Shown here: one piece after another, positions 32,406 through 40,586 of the stretch
Layout: each line of letters begins with the position of its first letter
How positions within the stretch are numbered: the stretch's first letter is position 1
Made by a program: the position numbers and the translations under genes
Notes under the pieces: generated by a model
Databases searched by the model: none
What the model was told of the DNA's origin: nothing
The model's input: only the letters and a program-made list of their open reading frames with translations
Assembly (NCBI GenBank): GCA_016215325.1
Contig: JACRJV010000017.1
Location: 1 to 54,428 of the forward strand
Reading direction: 5' to 3'
DNA: 54,428 nucleotides
From: Candidatus Uhrbacteria bacterium
GTDB taxonomy: Bacteria > Patescibacteriota > Patescibacteriia > JACRJV01

Positions 32406-32981
32406 CTAGCGAGGAGACCGTTTCCCCAACTCGACCATTAACGAATGGACGAGTTGCTCTGGGTTGCTATTAAAGACGACGACAGAGGACGTCTCCTTAC
32501 GGATCCGTTGAAATAGCCCCGGCAATTCATCCGCAATGCCGCCGGTTTCGGTGAGTACCCCCACCACCTTGCCCATATCAACCAGATTGGTGAATTCGTT
32601 GAGTGTGCCCCACCGGCCGGCAACAATGATACCCGCATCACAGTGTGCGGTGGAAATCACATTGCGATATTTGCGACAGACTTGGTCGTTGTGCGCAAAC
32701 GGGAAGTTAGGCGGCACATAGACCATGTTTTTATAAATCGTAATGTCGTCATGCGGCACCCATTGCCGTTGGTCGTGTTCGTTTTGTTTGGGCGAAAACC
32801 CCCAGACTTCGACCCCTTGCTGCGCCGCTTCGTAAGCGATGGCGTACGGCAAACCGGAGCAGGATCCGGTGATGAGGATTGCCTGTGTGGGGACTAACGC
32901 CGTAGCGAGCCGTTTTGCGCGATCAACAACTTCGTCGGACTCAACGACGGCGGATCCAAAGATGCCGATTTTGTAGGGCAT
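32406..32981 (-). CDS. LOG/SLOG-family nucleotide-binding protein
   Basis: 191 residues from ATG 32981, the first after the promoter at 33045. Rossmann-like fold of the LOG group: IGIFGSAVVESDE at the start, ILITGSCSGLPYAIAYEA, and IIVAGRWGTLNEFTNLVDMGK corresponding to the PGGxGTxxE loop, but here with GRWGTLNE, so one conserved Gly-Gly is changed. Family enzymes hydrolyse nucleotide monophosphates to free bases; others only bind nucleotides. The function here is uncertain. Confidence 0.75.
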   Translation of the reverse strand: MPYKIGIFGSAVVESDEVVDRAKRLATALVPTQAILITGSCSGLPYAIAYEAAQQGVEVWGFSPKQNEHDQRQWVPHDDITIYKNMVYVPPNFPFAHNDQVCRKYRNVISTAHCDAGIIVAGRWGTLNEFTNLVDMGKVVGVLTETGGIADELPGLFQRIRKETSSVVVFNSNPEQLVHSLMVELGKRSPR

Positions 32982-33333
32982 ACACGAGATTGGGATATGA
33001 GGATACTCCAGATATGAAGATATAGGGAACTCCCCCGTATTGGTAGTATAGCGCTCCCACCGTGTTCTTTGCAAAAAATGTACTCAGTTTGTATTGCTCC
33101 ACCTTCCGTAATGGAATTCTGGAAAGTCCAAGGGCGGTGTGGTACTATTGGTTTACATTTATGATCCACTATAGACCGCTTGCAAAATAACTTTCCCGTC
33201 AAAATATGCTTTTTTGGCAAAAACCAATTAAAAATTTTTCCGCTTAGCTAGGGCTAAACATCAAAATTTTTCCTTTAGTTTTTCTCAAAAAAATCATTAT
33301 TTTGTCCAGAAAATTTATTTTGCAAGAGGTCTT
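32982..33333. other. Long intergenic region between divergent genes
   Basis: No gene is visible in these 352 bases. The left part (32984-33032) carries tandem GATATGAGGATA/GATATGAAGATA units. A minus-strand promoter is at 33045-33074. A weak plus-strand pair TTGGTT-16-TATAGA lies at 33150-33177. The right half is very AT-rich and repeats AAATTTTTCC at two places before an AGAGG ribosome site at 33324. It probably holds the promoter and leader of the PLP decarboxylase gene. Confidence 0.5.
33045..33074 (-). promoter_or_regulatory. Promoter of the LOG-like gene
   Basis: Minus strand TTGCAA (33074-33069), 18 bp, TATACT (33050-33045). The leader of about 57 bases runs through degenerate tandem repeats. 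Confidence 0.55.
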
Positions 33334-34668
33334 ATGTTTGTGAAACAGGAACGAATGAGCAAAAAGAATGTAGTCAACATCCTCGATCGTCGCCCGGAAG
33401 GCGAGGAAGGGGACTTGTACCCATTGGTTAAGATGGCCATGAAAAAACAGGCGATGATTAAAAAAATCGCAGCCGTCCATCCGACACCATTTTATTTGTT
33501 TGATAGAGAGCTCCTTGCTCAACAAATTCAAGAATTTACGCAGAGTTTTTCGTCAGAAATTCCAGGAATAAAGTTTTTCTACGCCGTCAAAACCAACGAC
33601 CACCCATTCGTATTAAAGTCGATGGTGGCTAAAGGATTAGGCTTAGATGTTTCCAGCGCCCGCGAACTCCAACTCGGTGTGAGAGCAGGTGCGCAGGAGA
33701 TGTTGTTTAGTGGTCCTGGGAAAACCGGACAAGAACTCAATGTTTTTTTGAGGCACCAAAAGAGCACCACGCTTATCATTGATAGCGCGGATGAACTTGA
33801 CCGGATTGGCCGGATCACGAAAGGCGCACGTCCGCCGCTGGGTGTCGGTGTACGATTTTTTTCAAGCCATCATGGTTCCTGGTCCAAATTTGGAATACCG
33901 CTCACCGATCTTGGGACGTTTTGGCGTCGCCTACAGCAGTATCCCACACTTCGTTTAGCGGGGCTCCATTTCCACTGCAGTTTGAATCGCACGCCGGATC
34001 GACATGTGGCCATTATTAAAGAGTTAGGTTCATACCTCAAAGGGCATGCTTCGATTGCAATGCGAAAGGACATTCGATTTATTGATTTTGGCGGTGGGTT
34101 TTACCCTGATCGCGTAGAGGGATTTTATCCGTGGGCTGAGCGATATCCTTGGATGTTTTCCGGAGGGTACCTGATGAAACGTGCTAATGAGCATTTCGAT
34201 CAACGCACTTCGTTCGCCCAACGATATTATATCACTCGAGCAGATTCGCCGGCCGTCTTTGCTCGCGCTATCGCCAGAGTTATCGATACATCTTTACGTC
34301 CTCTTGTCGATGCCCAATATTACTGTGAGCCGGGTCGGATCGTATCTCACGCAGCAATGCACATAATTTTACGCGTGGTCGATCGAAAATCCGGGATGAT
34401 CATAACGGATGGGGGGAATAACATGGTCGGCTGGGAGGCGGGTAATCAATTTTATTATCCCATTGTCAACATTACGCACCCCTCAAAAAAAGAAAAACCC
34501 ATCATTGTGTATGGGTCCCTGTGCAACCCCAAAGATCTCTGGGGATATTATGCCTATGGCGCCAAGTTTGACCAGGAAGATGTACTGGTTATCCCAATGC
34601 AAGGCGCGTATCGGTTCACCCTCGCACAAGAATTTATTCGGGCAATTCCGCCGGTGTACTCCCTTTAA
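33334..34668 (+). CDS. PLP-dependent decarboxylase, fold type III (LysA/ornithine decarboxylase-like)
   Basis: 444 residues, start ATG 33334 after AGAGG. PLP lysine in KFFYAVKTNDHP, the glycine loop in FIDFGGGFYPD, phosphate/PLP site YYCEPGRIVSHA, and a late Cys in VYGSLCNPKDLW at the position of the catalytic Cys of the group. It decarboxylates an amino acid or a conjugate; the C-terminal specificity region does not match diaminopimelate decarboxylase closely, so the substrate is open. It converges with an ATP-grasp gene, their stops sharing TTAA, which suggests a joint pathway. Confidence 0.82.
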   Translation: MFVKQERMSKKNVVNILDRRPEGEEGDLYPLVKMAMKKQAMIKKIAAVHPTPFYLFDRELLAQQIQEFTQSFSSEIPGIKFFYAVKTNDHPFVLKSMVAKGLGLDVSSARELQLGVRAGAQEMLFSGPGKTGQELNVFLRHQKSTTLIIDSADELDRIGRITKGARPPLGVGVRFFSSHHGSWSKFGIPLTDLGTFWRRLQQYPTLRLAGLHFHCSLNRTPDRHVAIIKELGSYLKGHASIAMRKDIRFIDFGGGFYPDRVEGFYPWAERYPWMFSGGYLMKRANEHFDQRTSFAQRYYITRADSPAVFARAIARVIDTSLRPLVDAQYYCEPGRIVSHAAMHIILRVVDRKSGMIITDGGNNMVGWEAGNQFYYPIVNITHPSKKEKPIIVYGSLCNPKDLWGYYAYGAKFDQEDVLVIPMQGAYRFTLAQEFIRAIPPVYSL

Positions 34669-35981
34669 AGAAGAGCCCGGCCTTTGGTTATCTTCACCAG
34701 GACGCGCGATTGAACGTCGTCATTGAGGAGATGCTCGGCATTATCCTGTGCCGATTGTTGGTCACGGAAGAGGAGTCCCGCATTAAATTGATAGGTGGTT
34801 CCGCTGCGCGTCAATGATTGCATGTGGAGGATCTGTTCTGAAGATTTTTCTTTTGCGTGGATCAATACGTGGTCGATAAAATTGCGACGGGTGCCCGTGA
34901 ACGTCCCCTTGAAACCGGCTAACGGTGTTTGGACCGTGCCATTATACGCCTCCATGAGATACGCGGTGATTGCGGTCATTCGGAAGTTCGGGTCGATGCA
35001 GTACCATCGGCCATCCGGTCGTACCAGAATATCGACACCACCGACACCATACCATCCGCGTTTGCGAACATCCGGGAGAATTGTTGTGAGGAAAACTTGA
35101 GTCACTTCTTTGAGCGTCTCGGAGTAATCGTCGGGGTAGATGACGCCCCCGAGAAACTCACCTTGCTCACTGACGATCTGTTGGTTCCAACCGATGATCT
35201 CAATTGGCTTGGTATGATCATGAGGGATGGCGAATTGCAATCCGTAGTTAAATTGGGCACCAATGAATTCTTCTACGAAGATATCGCCGAGTGAATCTTT
35301 AAATTCTTCAGCTGCCTCTTTCAGTTGCTCGCGGTTAAAGCAGATGCGCACCCCGTCGCCGGCACTGGATGATGAAATCTTAATGACGCATGGCCATTGG
35401 TTAATTTGATCAGTATGTGCGAAGAATTCCGCCCCATTGGAATACGCGCGCGGGCGTTTTGGGAGGTGTTCTTCGGGGATATATTCTGGCATGTTTTTTT
35501 TATCATTGAGCCATGCCGTGATCCAAGGGTCAATTAAATAGAGGTGCCGAAGCGAAGCGTCGAGATACGGCTGGGCCATAACGAGCGTGCCCGGTGTTAC
35601 GCGGGTCCACAGCTCTTGTTTAATTCGGACGTTCCGTTCATGGCAGTTGAGAGTGGAGTTGATGTCCGGTGGAAAGGTATTGACTCGATTGCTCGGCGCG
35701 AGTTCAAGGCCACAATGGTTTTGGAGAAGATCCCGAATATCAGGGTCCCCGGACGCAGAAAATGTGAGAACGGAAACATGATCGCCTGCGCAGGTGACCG
35801 GCCTTGCAGCGACTAATTCTTCGATCCAAGAAGGGACCCTGTTGAGAAAATTTGAGTCCTCTCCGCACGGGAACCCATAGAAGTAGGTTGTTCCTGCTGG
35901 GAAATAGTCAGAGAGGGAAATAATCTTTCGATTCGGGAATGCGAAATCCAGCATCGTTAAAGTTGAGGGGGTATGTCTCAT
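34665..35981 (-). CDS. ATP-grasp ligase, unknown substrate
   Basis: About 438 residues from ATG 35981 (35987 also possible). ATP-grasp marks: WPCVIKISSSSAGDGVRI (ATP-binding Lys and flexible loop), DIFVEEFIG, and GGVDILVRPDGRWYCIDPNFRMT, where the usual Glu-x-Asn pair is Asp-x-Asn. The first 190 residues form a separate domain (the pre-ATP-grasp arrangement seen in peptide ligases). It probably joins a carboxylate to an amine or amino acid. Convergent and overlapping by four bases with the PLP decarboxylase; a combined amine-conjugating pathway is inference. Confidence 0.75.
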   Translation of the reverse strand: MRHTPSTLTMLDFAFPNRKIISLSDYFPAGTTYFYGFPCGEDSNFLNRVPSWIEELVAARPVTCAGDHVSVLTFSASGDPDIRDLLQNHCGLELAPSNRVNTFPPDINSTLNCHERNVRIKQELWTRVTPGTLVMAQPYLDASLRHLYLIDPWITAWLNDKKNMPEYIPEEHLPKRPRAYSNGAEFFAHTDQINQWPCVIKISSSSAGDGVRICFNREQLKEAAEEFKDSLGDIFVEEFIGAQFNYGLQFAIPHDHTKPIEIIGWNQQIVSEQGEFLGGVIYPDDYSETLKEVTQVFLTTILPDVRKRGWYGVGGVDILVRPDGRWYCIDPNFRMTAITAYLMEAYNGTVQTPLAGFKGTFTGTRRNFIDHVLIHAKEKSSEQILHMQSLTRSGTTYQFNAGLLFRDQQSAQDNAEHLLNDDVQSRVLVKITKGRALL

Positions 35982-36109
35982 GGACATAGTGGATGTTTAA
36001 AGCATCGCAGCCACAACTCCGTTTTAAAATACTGTGTAGATAGTAGCGAAAGCCGACAAGGGCGTGATTTCTTCATTTCGGGCTGCTGACTCTTGATGTC
36101 TGCATTCTT

Positions 36110-36180
36110 TCGGGATGCCGGGAATCGAACCCGGTCTCCACGCACCCGAAGCGTGTGTACTACCGGTATACTACATCCCG
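36110..36180 (-). tRNA. tRNA-Pro(CGG)
   Basis: Read on the minus strand: acceptor CGGGATG with CATCCCG, discriminator A, D-stem GTAT/GTAC, anticodon stem CACGC/GCGTG with loop TTCGGGT (anticodon CGG, codon CCG), T-stem CCGGG/CCCGG with loop TTCGATT. 71 bases; CCA is not encoded. The flanks GCATTCTTT and AAAGAATGC pair and prolong the acceptor helix by nine base pairs, including the discriminator. Confidence 0.93.
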
Positions 36181-36236
36181 AAAGAATGCGGACATGGCAT
36201 CATTGTAGAATTTCCGCCAAAGGCGGATCAGCCTCT

Positions 36237-36306
36237 GGCTGAGAACCCAGCCTTCACGCACCCGAGGCGTGTGTACTACCGATACCTGCCTACCGGCAGG
36301 CAGGTA
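36237..36306 (-). pseudogene. Degenerate partial copy of tRNA-Pro
   Basis: The D-loop-anticodon part (GGTAGTACACACGC, loop CTCGGGT, GCGTG) repeats that of the intact tRNA about 110 bp away, but the acceptor and D-stem are replaced by a palindrome (TACCTGCCT/AGGCAGGTA, 36283-36306) and the T-arm is altered (GGCTGGGTTCTCAGCC). No normal acceptor stem can form. Confidence 0.65.
36283..36306. repeat. TACCTGCCT...AGGCAGGTA palindrome
   Basis: Perfect 9-bp inverted repeat with a 6-base spacer, replacing the 5' half of the tRNA-Pro copy. Confidence 0.65.
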
Positions 36307-36370
36307 CGACAGCCCGCTTATTTTGATTGCATTAGTATACTGCACTTTTGGCACCCCGGCAATGGCGGAT

Positions 36371-36400
36371 TTGCTGATTCCAGGAAGAATGCCCTATAAT
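36371..36400 (+). promoter_or_regulatory. Promoter of rsmI (near-leaderless)
   Basis: TTGCTG, 18 bp, TATAAT. Ten bases separate the -10 box from the rsmI ATG. Confidence 0.6.
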
Positions 36401-36410
36401 CAGGGAAATT

Positions 36411-37091
36411 ATGCCTCATCTCTATTTTGTTGCAACACCGATTGGTCACTTGGGGGATATTACGATACGGGCGCTGGAAACGCTTCGCTGCGTTGACGTT
36501 ATCGTCTGCGAAGATACGCGCGTGACGCGCAAGTTGCTTGAGCACTTCCAGATCAGCAAACCTCTTTTGAGCGTCCGACAGCGGGGGAGTGTTCGGGATA
36601 TTGAACGCGTTTTAGAGAGTCTTCGCAAGGGGTTGTCGGCCGCTTATGTCACTGATGCGGGTACGCCGGGACTTAGCGACCCGGGTGGGGAATTGATTGA
36701 GCGGGTGCTTGCGGGGCTGCCCGAAACCAAGATTGTACCAATCCCTGGGCCGAATGCCGCTGCTGCGCTTGGCAGCGTTGCAGGGATCCCCTTGGATCGC
36801 TATACTGTAATGGGATTCCCTCCGCATAAGAAAGGGCGCCAGGCCTATTTTAAGACGATCATCGAATCGCCATTGCCGATCTTTTTTTATGAGTCGGTCC
36901 ATCGGATCCGGCGGACGTTGCGGGAGGTAGCGGACTGCCTTCCCGAAGCCCAAGATCGCTATTGCGTTATCGGCCGCGAGCTTACAAAAATGTACGAAGA
37001 AATTTTGCGCGGGAGTTTGCGGGAGTTTGTGAATCGGCCGATCACTGAAAAAGGAGAGTTTGTGGTGCTTGTGAGCCGGTGGAAGTTATAG
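36411..37091 (+). CDS. rsmI: 16S rRNA 2'-O-methyltransferase RsmI (C1402)
   Basis: 226 residues; methylates the ribose of C1402 in 16S rRNA. Tetrapyrrole-methylase fold signatures: LYFVATPIGHLGDITIRALE, VIVCEDTRVTRKLL, YVTDAGTPGLSDPGGELI and VPIPGPNAAAALG. It lacks the longer C-terminal extension of the E. coli enzyme. A close-fitting promoter puts transcription about four bases before the ATG. Confidence 0.95.
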   Translation: MPHLYFVATPIGHLGDITIRALETLRCVDVIVCEDTRVTRKLLEHFQISKPLLSVRQRGSVRDIERVLESLRKGLSAAYVTDAGTPGLSDPGGELIERVLAGLPETKIVPIPGPNAAAALGSVAGIPLDRYTVMGFPPHKKGRQAYFKTIIESPLPIFFYESVHRIRRTLREVADCLPEAQDRYCVIGRELTKMYEEILRGSLREFVNRPITEKGEFVVLVSRWKL

Positions 37092-37156
37092 TAAATCCAG
37101 CAAGGCCAGTGAATCCAGCTGGCCAGAGTTGATAGGCCGGATTTACTGGATTTACT
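37091..37156. repeat. GTAAATCCAG array with inverted partner
   Basis: GTAAATCCAGCAAGGCCAG at the left and GGCCGGATTTACTGGATT at the right are complementary copies of the nonamer family seen at 11308 and 23197. It fills the rsmI-metG junction. Confidence 0.7.
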
Positions 37157-37159
37157 CAT

Positions 37160-38752
37160 ATGAAAAAGAAGTTCTACATTACAACACCCATTTACTACAT
37201 CAACGCTAAACCGCATATTGGCAGTGCCTACCCTACAGTGGTTGCGGATGTGCTGGCACGCTACCATCGCCTGCTCGGGGACGATGTTGTTTTTTTAACC
37301 GGTACAGATGAGAATAGCCAAAAAAATGTCCAGGCATCGATTACCGCAGGGGAGCATGATGTCAACGTGTATCTCGATCGCATGAGCGCGGCGTGGCAAA
37401 TGACCTGGGACACATTAGGGATTAGTAATGACGACTTCATCCGCACGACCGAACCCCGCCACCACCAATCCGTGGTGAAATTTTTTCATGCCGTCCAAAA
37501 GAGCGGTGACATCTATCAAGGAGAATACGAAGGGTTCTATTGCATCGGCTGCGAAGCATTCATTACGGAGAAAGAGCTCGTGGCCGGGAATTGCCCGGAT
37601 CATCAGAAGCCACCCGTGGAGCTTAAGGAAAAAAATTATTTTTTCCGGGCGAGCCGCTACAGAGATCAACTCATTGACCATATCACCGCACACCCAGAAT
37701 TTATCGAGCCCACCGGCCGGCGCAATGAGGTGCTCTCCTATATAAAAACAGCGTTCGGGGACGTGAGTATCTCCCGCGGGTGGAAAACAGATGAAAATGT
37801 TGCCGGGGTGACCGTAGGAATTCCGGTGCCCGGGGATAGCGCGCAGGCGTTGTATGTGTGGTTTGATGCCCTCATTAATTATCTTACGGGCGTAGGATAC
37901 GGCAAAGCCACCCAAAAGTTCGCCCAGTACTGGCCCGCTGATGTCCACATCGTCGGAAAGGAAATTATTAAATTCCATTGTGCGCTCTGGCCCGCCATGC
38001 TGCTGTCTGCTGGGTTGCCACTCCCCAAAAAGGTATTCGCGCACGGGTGGCTCACCGTGGATGGGCAGAAGATGAGCAAAACGCTCGGCAATGTGGTTGA
38101 CCCATTAGAAATTGTCGGCTGGCTGGGCGTTGATCCGCTGCGCTACTTCTTGCTGCGTGAATTTTCGTGGGGCAATGACGGCGATTTTTCCCATACGCGG
38201 CTGAAAGAACGATACCAAGCGGATCTTGCCAACGGTCTTGGTAATGTGAGCCGCCGGATCCTCACGCTCGGCGAGAAGATGCTCGCCCACAATAAATTGA
38301 TCAGTGCTGATCACGGACATTTTAGTTGCAAATTACCATCCGATCATTCCCTTTGCCACCAGTTCAATGATATCACGCAGGACGCCTGGCTACAGTATCA
38401 CGATGCGTTCCAGCGATACCAGCCGGATCAGGCAACACAGGTGGTGTGGTCGTACATCCAGCGGTTGGACGAGCATCTCGAACGCATTAAACCATGGGAG
38501 CTGAAGCAAGAGCACACTCCCGAACAATGGAGTAAAGCGTTGTACCCATTTTTAGAAGGACTCCGACACCTCTCCTGGATGTTGCGACCGATATTGCCGA
38601 TGACCAGTGAGCGCTTGTTGCGATCGCTTGGCGTGTGGATGAAGGAAAGCAAACTTACTTTTGAAAAAGCACAAATTTGGGGAACGCTTTCCACCAAGGG
38701 TATGGATATCGATCGCGGAAAAGTATTGTTTGCACGACTCGAAACGAAATAG
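37160..38752 (+). CDS. metG: Methionyl-tRNA synthetase
   Basis: 530 residues; charges tRNA-Met. ITTPIYYINAKPHIGSAY contains the HIGH-type motif (HIGS), GQKMSKTLGNVVDP the KMSKS loop, and CIGCEAF...NCPDH a single zinc knuckle. The length indicates that the C-terminal EMAP-like dimer domain is absent. It lies downstream of rsmI behind a repeat. Confidence 0.96.
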   Translation: MKKKFYITTPIYYINAKPHIGSAYPTVVADVLARYHRLLGDDVVFLTGTDENSQKNVQASITAGEHDVNVYLDRMSAAWQMTWDTLGISNDDFIRTTEPRHHQSVVKFFHAVQKSGDIYQGEYEGFYCIGCEAFITEKELVAGNCPDHQKPPVELKEKNYFFRASRYRDQLIDHITAHPEFIEPTGRRNEVLSYIKTAFGDVSISRGWKTDENVAGVTVGIPVPGDSAQALYVWFDALINYLTGVGYGKATQKFAQYWPADVHIVGKEIIKFHCALWPAMLLSAGLPLPKKVFAHGWLTVDGQKMSKTLGNVVDPLEIVGWLGVDPLRYFLLREFSWGNDGDFSHTRLKERYQADLANGLGNVSRRILTLGEKMLAHNKLISADHGHFSCKLPSDHSLCHQFNDITQDAWLQYHDAFQRYQPDQATQVVWSYIQRLDEHLERIKPWELKQEHTPEQWSKALYPFLEGLRHLSWMLRPILPMTSERLLRSLGVWMKESKLTFEKAQIWGTLSTKGMDIDRGKVLFARLETK

Positions 38753-38870
38753 AAACTGGTTATAGGAAAATGGAGGTTGGTAATGGAAGTTGGAAATCGG
38801 AAGATAGATTCTGATTTCCGCTTTCTATTTTCCATTACGATTTTCCGATTTCTATAAACCAATTTCAAAA
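38753..38870. repeat. Large imperfect palindrome between metG and cvpA
   Basis: GAAACTGGTTATAGGAAAAT on the left mirrors ATTTCTATAAACCAATTTC on the right, and GGTAATGGAAG mirrors TTTTCCATTACG. Built of 7-8 bp units (GGAAGTT, GGAAATC). No gene fits here. Confidence 0.6.
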
Positions 38871-38872
38871 CT

Positions 38873-39499
38873 ATGACTCTGCTCGACGTCATTTTGATCG
38901 TCATCATGCTGTTATTCGTCGCCGCCGGGTTCCGTTCCGGCGCGATTCATTCTGTTGCAACAGTGATTGGATTTGCCGTTGGTATTTGGGTGGCCAACCA
39001 TTATTATGGTGTTGTGGCAGAGCGTTTTGCGCCCATGATTGGCGGGCAATTGTTGTTGGCAAAACTTATCGCCTACCCGGTAATTGTCGTGGTGGTCTCA
39101 AAAGCGGTGGGGATTACCGCATGGCTTGTTGGCAAGATCCTTGGGCTTATTCCATTGTTTGGGACATTTAACATGGTGATTGGCGCATTTATCGGCGCGT
39201 TTGAATCATGGCTTGTGCTTGGATTAGTCCTTACACTTTTTATCCGTTATCCATCAATTACGGTTGTCGATAAAGAGATCGCCCGTTCCTCCGTGGCTCA
39301 AAACATCATCAATTCCTACGGCCGGATGCTCCAATACCTGCCAAAGGAATTCCAGTCACTGGATGCCTTGGATATTGCATCGTGGAAGAAGGTTCAGGCT
39401 GCAGCGGGTGACCGATGGAAAGAATTCCAGAATGCAAAGGGTGCGGAGGGGTTCCAGAAGATCCAGGAGCTCAGGCATATGCTGCCTGAGCAGTACTAA
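38873..39499 (+). CDS. CvpA family membrane protein
   Basis: 208 residues with four hydrophobic helices and a hydrophilic C-terminal third. The start MTLLDVILIVIMLLFVAAGF followed by RSGAIHSVATVIGFAVGIWV is the CvpA/colicin V production family pattern. The family is of poorly defined function, with suggested roles in envelope stability. The C-terminal part (VQAAAGDRWKEFQNAKG) is helical and soluble. Confidence 0.85.
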   Translation: MTLLDVILIVIMLLFVAAGFRSGAIHSVATVIGFAVGIWVANHYYGVVAERFAPMIGGQLLLAKLIAYPVIVVVVSKAVGITAWLVGKILGLIPLFGTFNMVIGAFIGAFESWLVLGLVLTLFIRYPSITVVDKEIARSSVAQNIINSYGRMLQYLPKEFQSLDALDIASWKKVQAAAGDRWKEFQNAKGAEGFQKIQELRHMLPEQY

Positions 39500-39502
39500 T
39501 TG

Positions 39503-39582
39503 ATTCGAATACTATTCGAATAAATCCGAACACAATCGAGCTTTGAATTCGGTTCGATTCGGGCAAGATTCGGATAAATTTG
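39503..39582. repeat. ATTCGAATA/ATTCGGATA repeat array
   Basis: Units GATTCGAATA, CTATTCGAATA and AATCCGAAC are mirrored by GATTCGGGC and GATTCGGATA. It fills the cvpA-tatD junction up to the GTG start. Confidence 0.6.
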
Positions 39583-39589
39583 TACTTTT

Positions 39590-40489
39590 GTGTATTACGA
39601 TACTCACGCTCACCTAAATTTTAACGCATTCGCGAGTGACGCGGATGCTGTTGTGGCACGGGCATCAGAGGCCGGCGTTCGAATGAACGTGGTCGGTAGT
39701 CAGATCGACACAAGTCGAAGGGCGGTGGAGGTTGCGGCCAAACACCCGGAGATGATGCGCGCAGTTGTGGGATTGCACCCGATTCATCTGATCCAAACGC
39801 ACGTGGATGAGGAAGAAGATTCAGTCAACACTCGGGCGGAAATATTTGATTCGGCAGCGTACCGGTCACTGTTACGGTCATCATCATTGGTGACGGGTGT
39901 CGGGGAGTGCGGACTGGATTATTTTCGATTACCCGATTCAGCAGTTGACGGGACCGGGACCATGCTTGATCGCCAACAGATTCGGCAACTTCAACGCACT
40001 GTATTTGCCCAGCATGTAGAACTTGCAATAGAAGAGAAGAAAACACTGATGATCCATACAAGACAAGGGGAAAGGGCGAGGGACTCAATAACGGGGGATG
40101 GTCCTAATGCTTATGATGATGTATATACAATCTTAAAAAATTTCCAATTTCCAATTTCCAATTTCCAATTAAGGATTATCATGCATTGTTTCTCCGGTAC
40201 TTTGGAGCATGCCAAAGCGTTTTTAGATCTGGGCGCGACCATTTCGTTTTCAGGTATTGTGACGTTTAAGAACGCCAAAGAACTGCACGAGGTGGTCCGG
40301 CAGACTCCGTTGGAGCGGATTTGCATTGAAACCGATAGCCCGTACTTGGCGCCAGAACCGCATCGCGGCAGCCGCAATGAGCCCGCGTATGTAGTGGAGG
40401 TGGCTAAAGCCATAGCGGCACTCAAGAATATCCCATTAGAACAGGTGGCCGAGCAGACGACCAAGAATGCGCTGGAATTGTTTCAATAA
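39590..40489 (+). CDS. TatD family metal-dependent hydrolase
   Basis: 299 residues from GTG 39590. TatD marks: DTHAHLNF (HxH), GLHPIHL, GVGECGLDYFR, LMIHTRQ, MHCFSGT and the closing ETDSPYLAPEPHRGSRNEPA. The family has DNase and D-aminoacyl-tRNA-related activities. Between TILKN and RIIMHCFSG an in-frame heptamer array (about 40138-40175) adds FQFPISNFQL. An insertion near 70-100 (DEEEDSVNTRAEIFD) is also longer than usual. Confidence 0.9.
   Translation: MYYDTHAHLNFNAFASDADAVVARASEAGVRMNVVGSQIDTSRRAVEVAAKHPEMMRAVVGLHPIHLIQTHVDEEEDSVNTRAEIFDSAAYRSLLRSSSLVTGVGECGLDYFRLPDSAVDGTGTMLDRQQIRQLQRTVFAQHVELAIEEKKTLMIHTRQGERARDSITGDGPNAYDDVYTILKNFQFPISNFQLRIIMHCFSGTLEHAKAFLDLGATISFSGIVTFKNAKELHEVVRQTPLERICIETDSPYLAPEPHRGSRNEPAYVVEVAKAIAALKNIPLEQVAEQTTKNALELFQ
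40138..40175. repeat. Heptamer array CCAATTT inside tatD
   Basis: Four successive CCAATTT-type units, in frame within tatD, adding about ten residues. Confidence 0.8.
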
Positions 40490-40519
40490 TAACATCGTTA
40501 TTCCCCTCACCCCCTTTTT

Positions 40520-40548
40520 TTGACAGTTGTCAATCGTGTTGATACAGT
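40520..40548 (+). promoter_or_regulatory. sigma-70 promoter of unknown gene
   Basis: TTGACA, 17 bp, TACAGT. Transcription near 40555 excludes the upstream start at 40527 for the next gene. The spacer start TTGACAGTTGTCAA is itself a palindrome (TTGACA-GT-TGTCAA). Confidence 0.7.
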
Positions 40549-40586
40549 ATTTATTGAGAGAAGAAGTTACCATTTTTATAGATCGT

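Noticed and set aside
40527-40586. Upstream start of the unknown gene at 40527
   Set aside because: It lies between the -35 and -10 boxes, so it would not be in the transcript.
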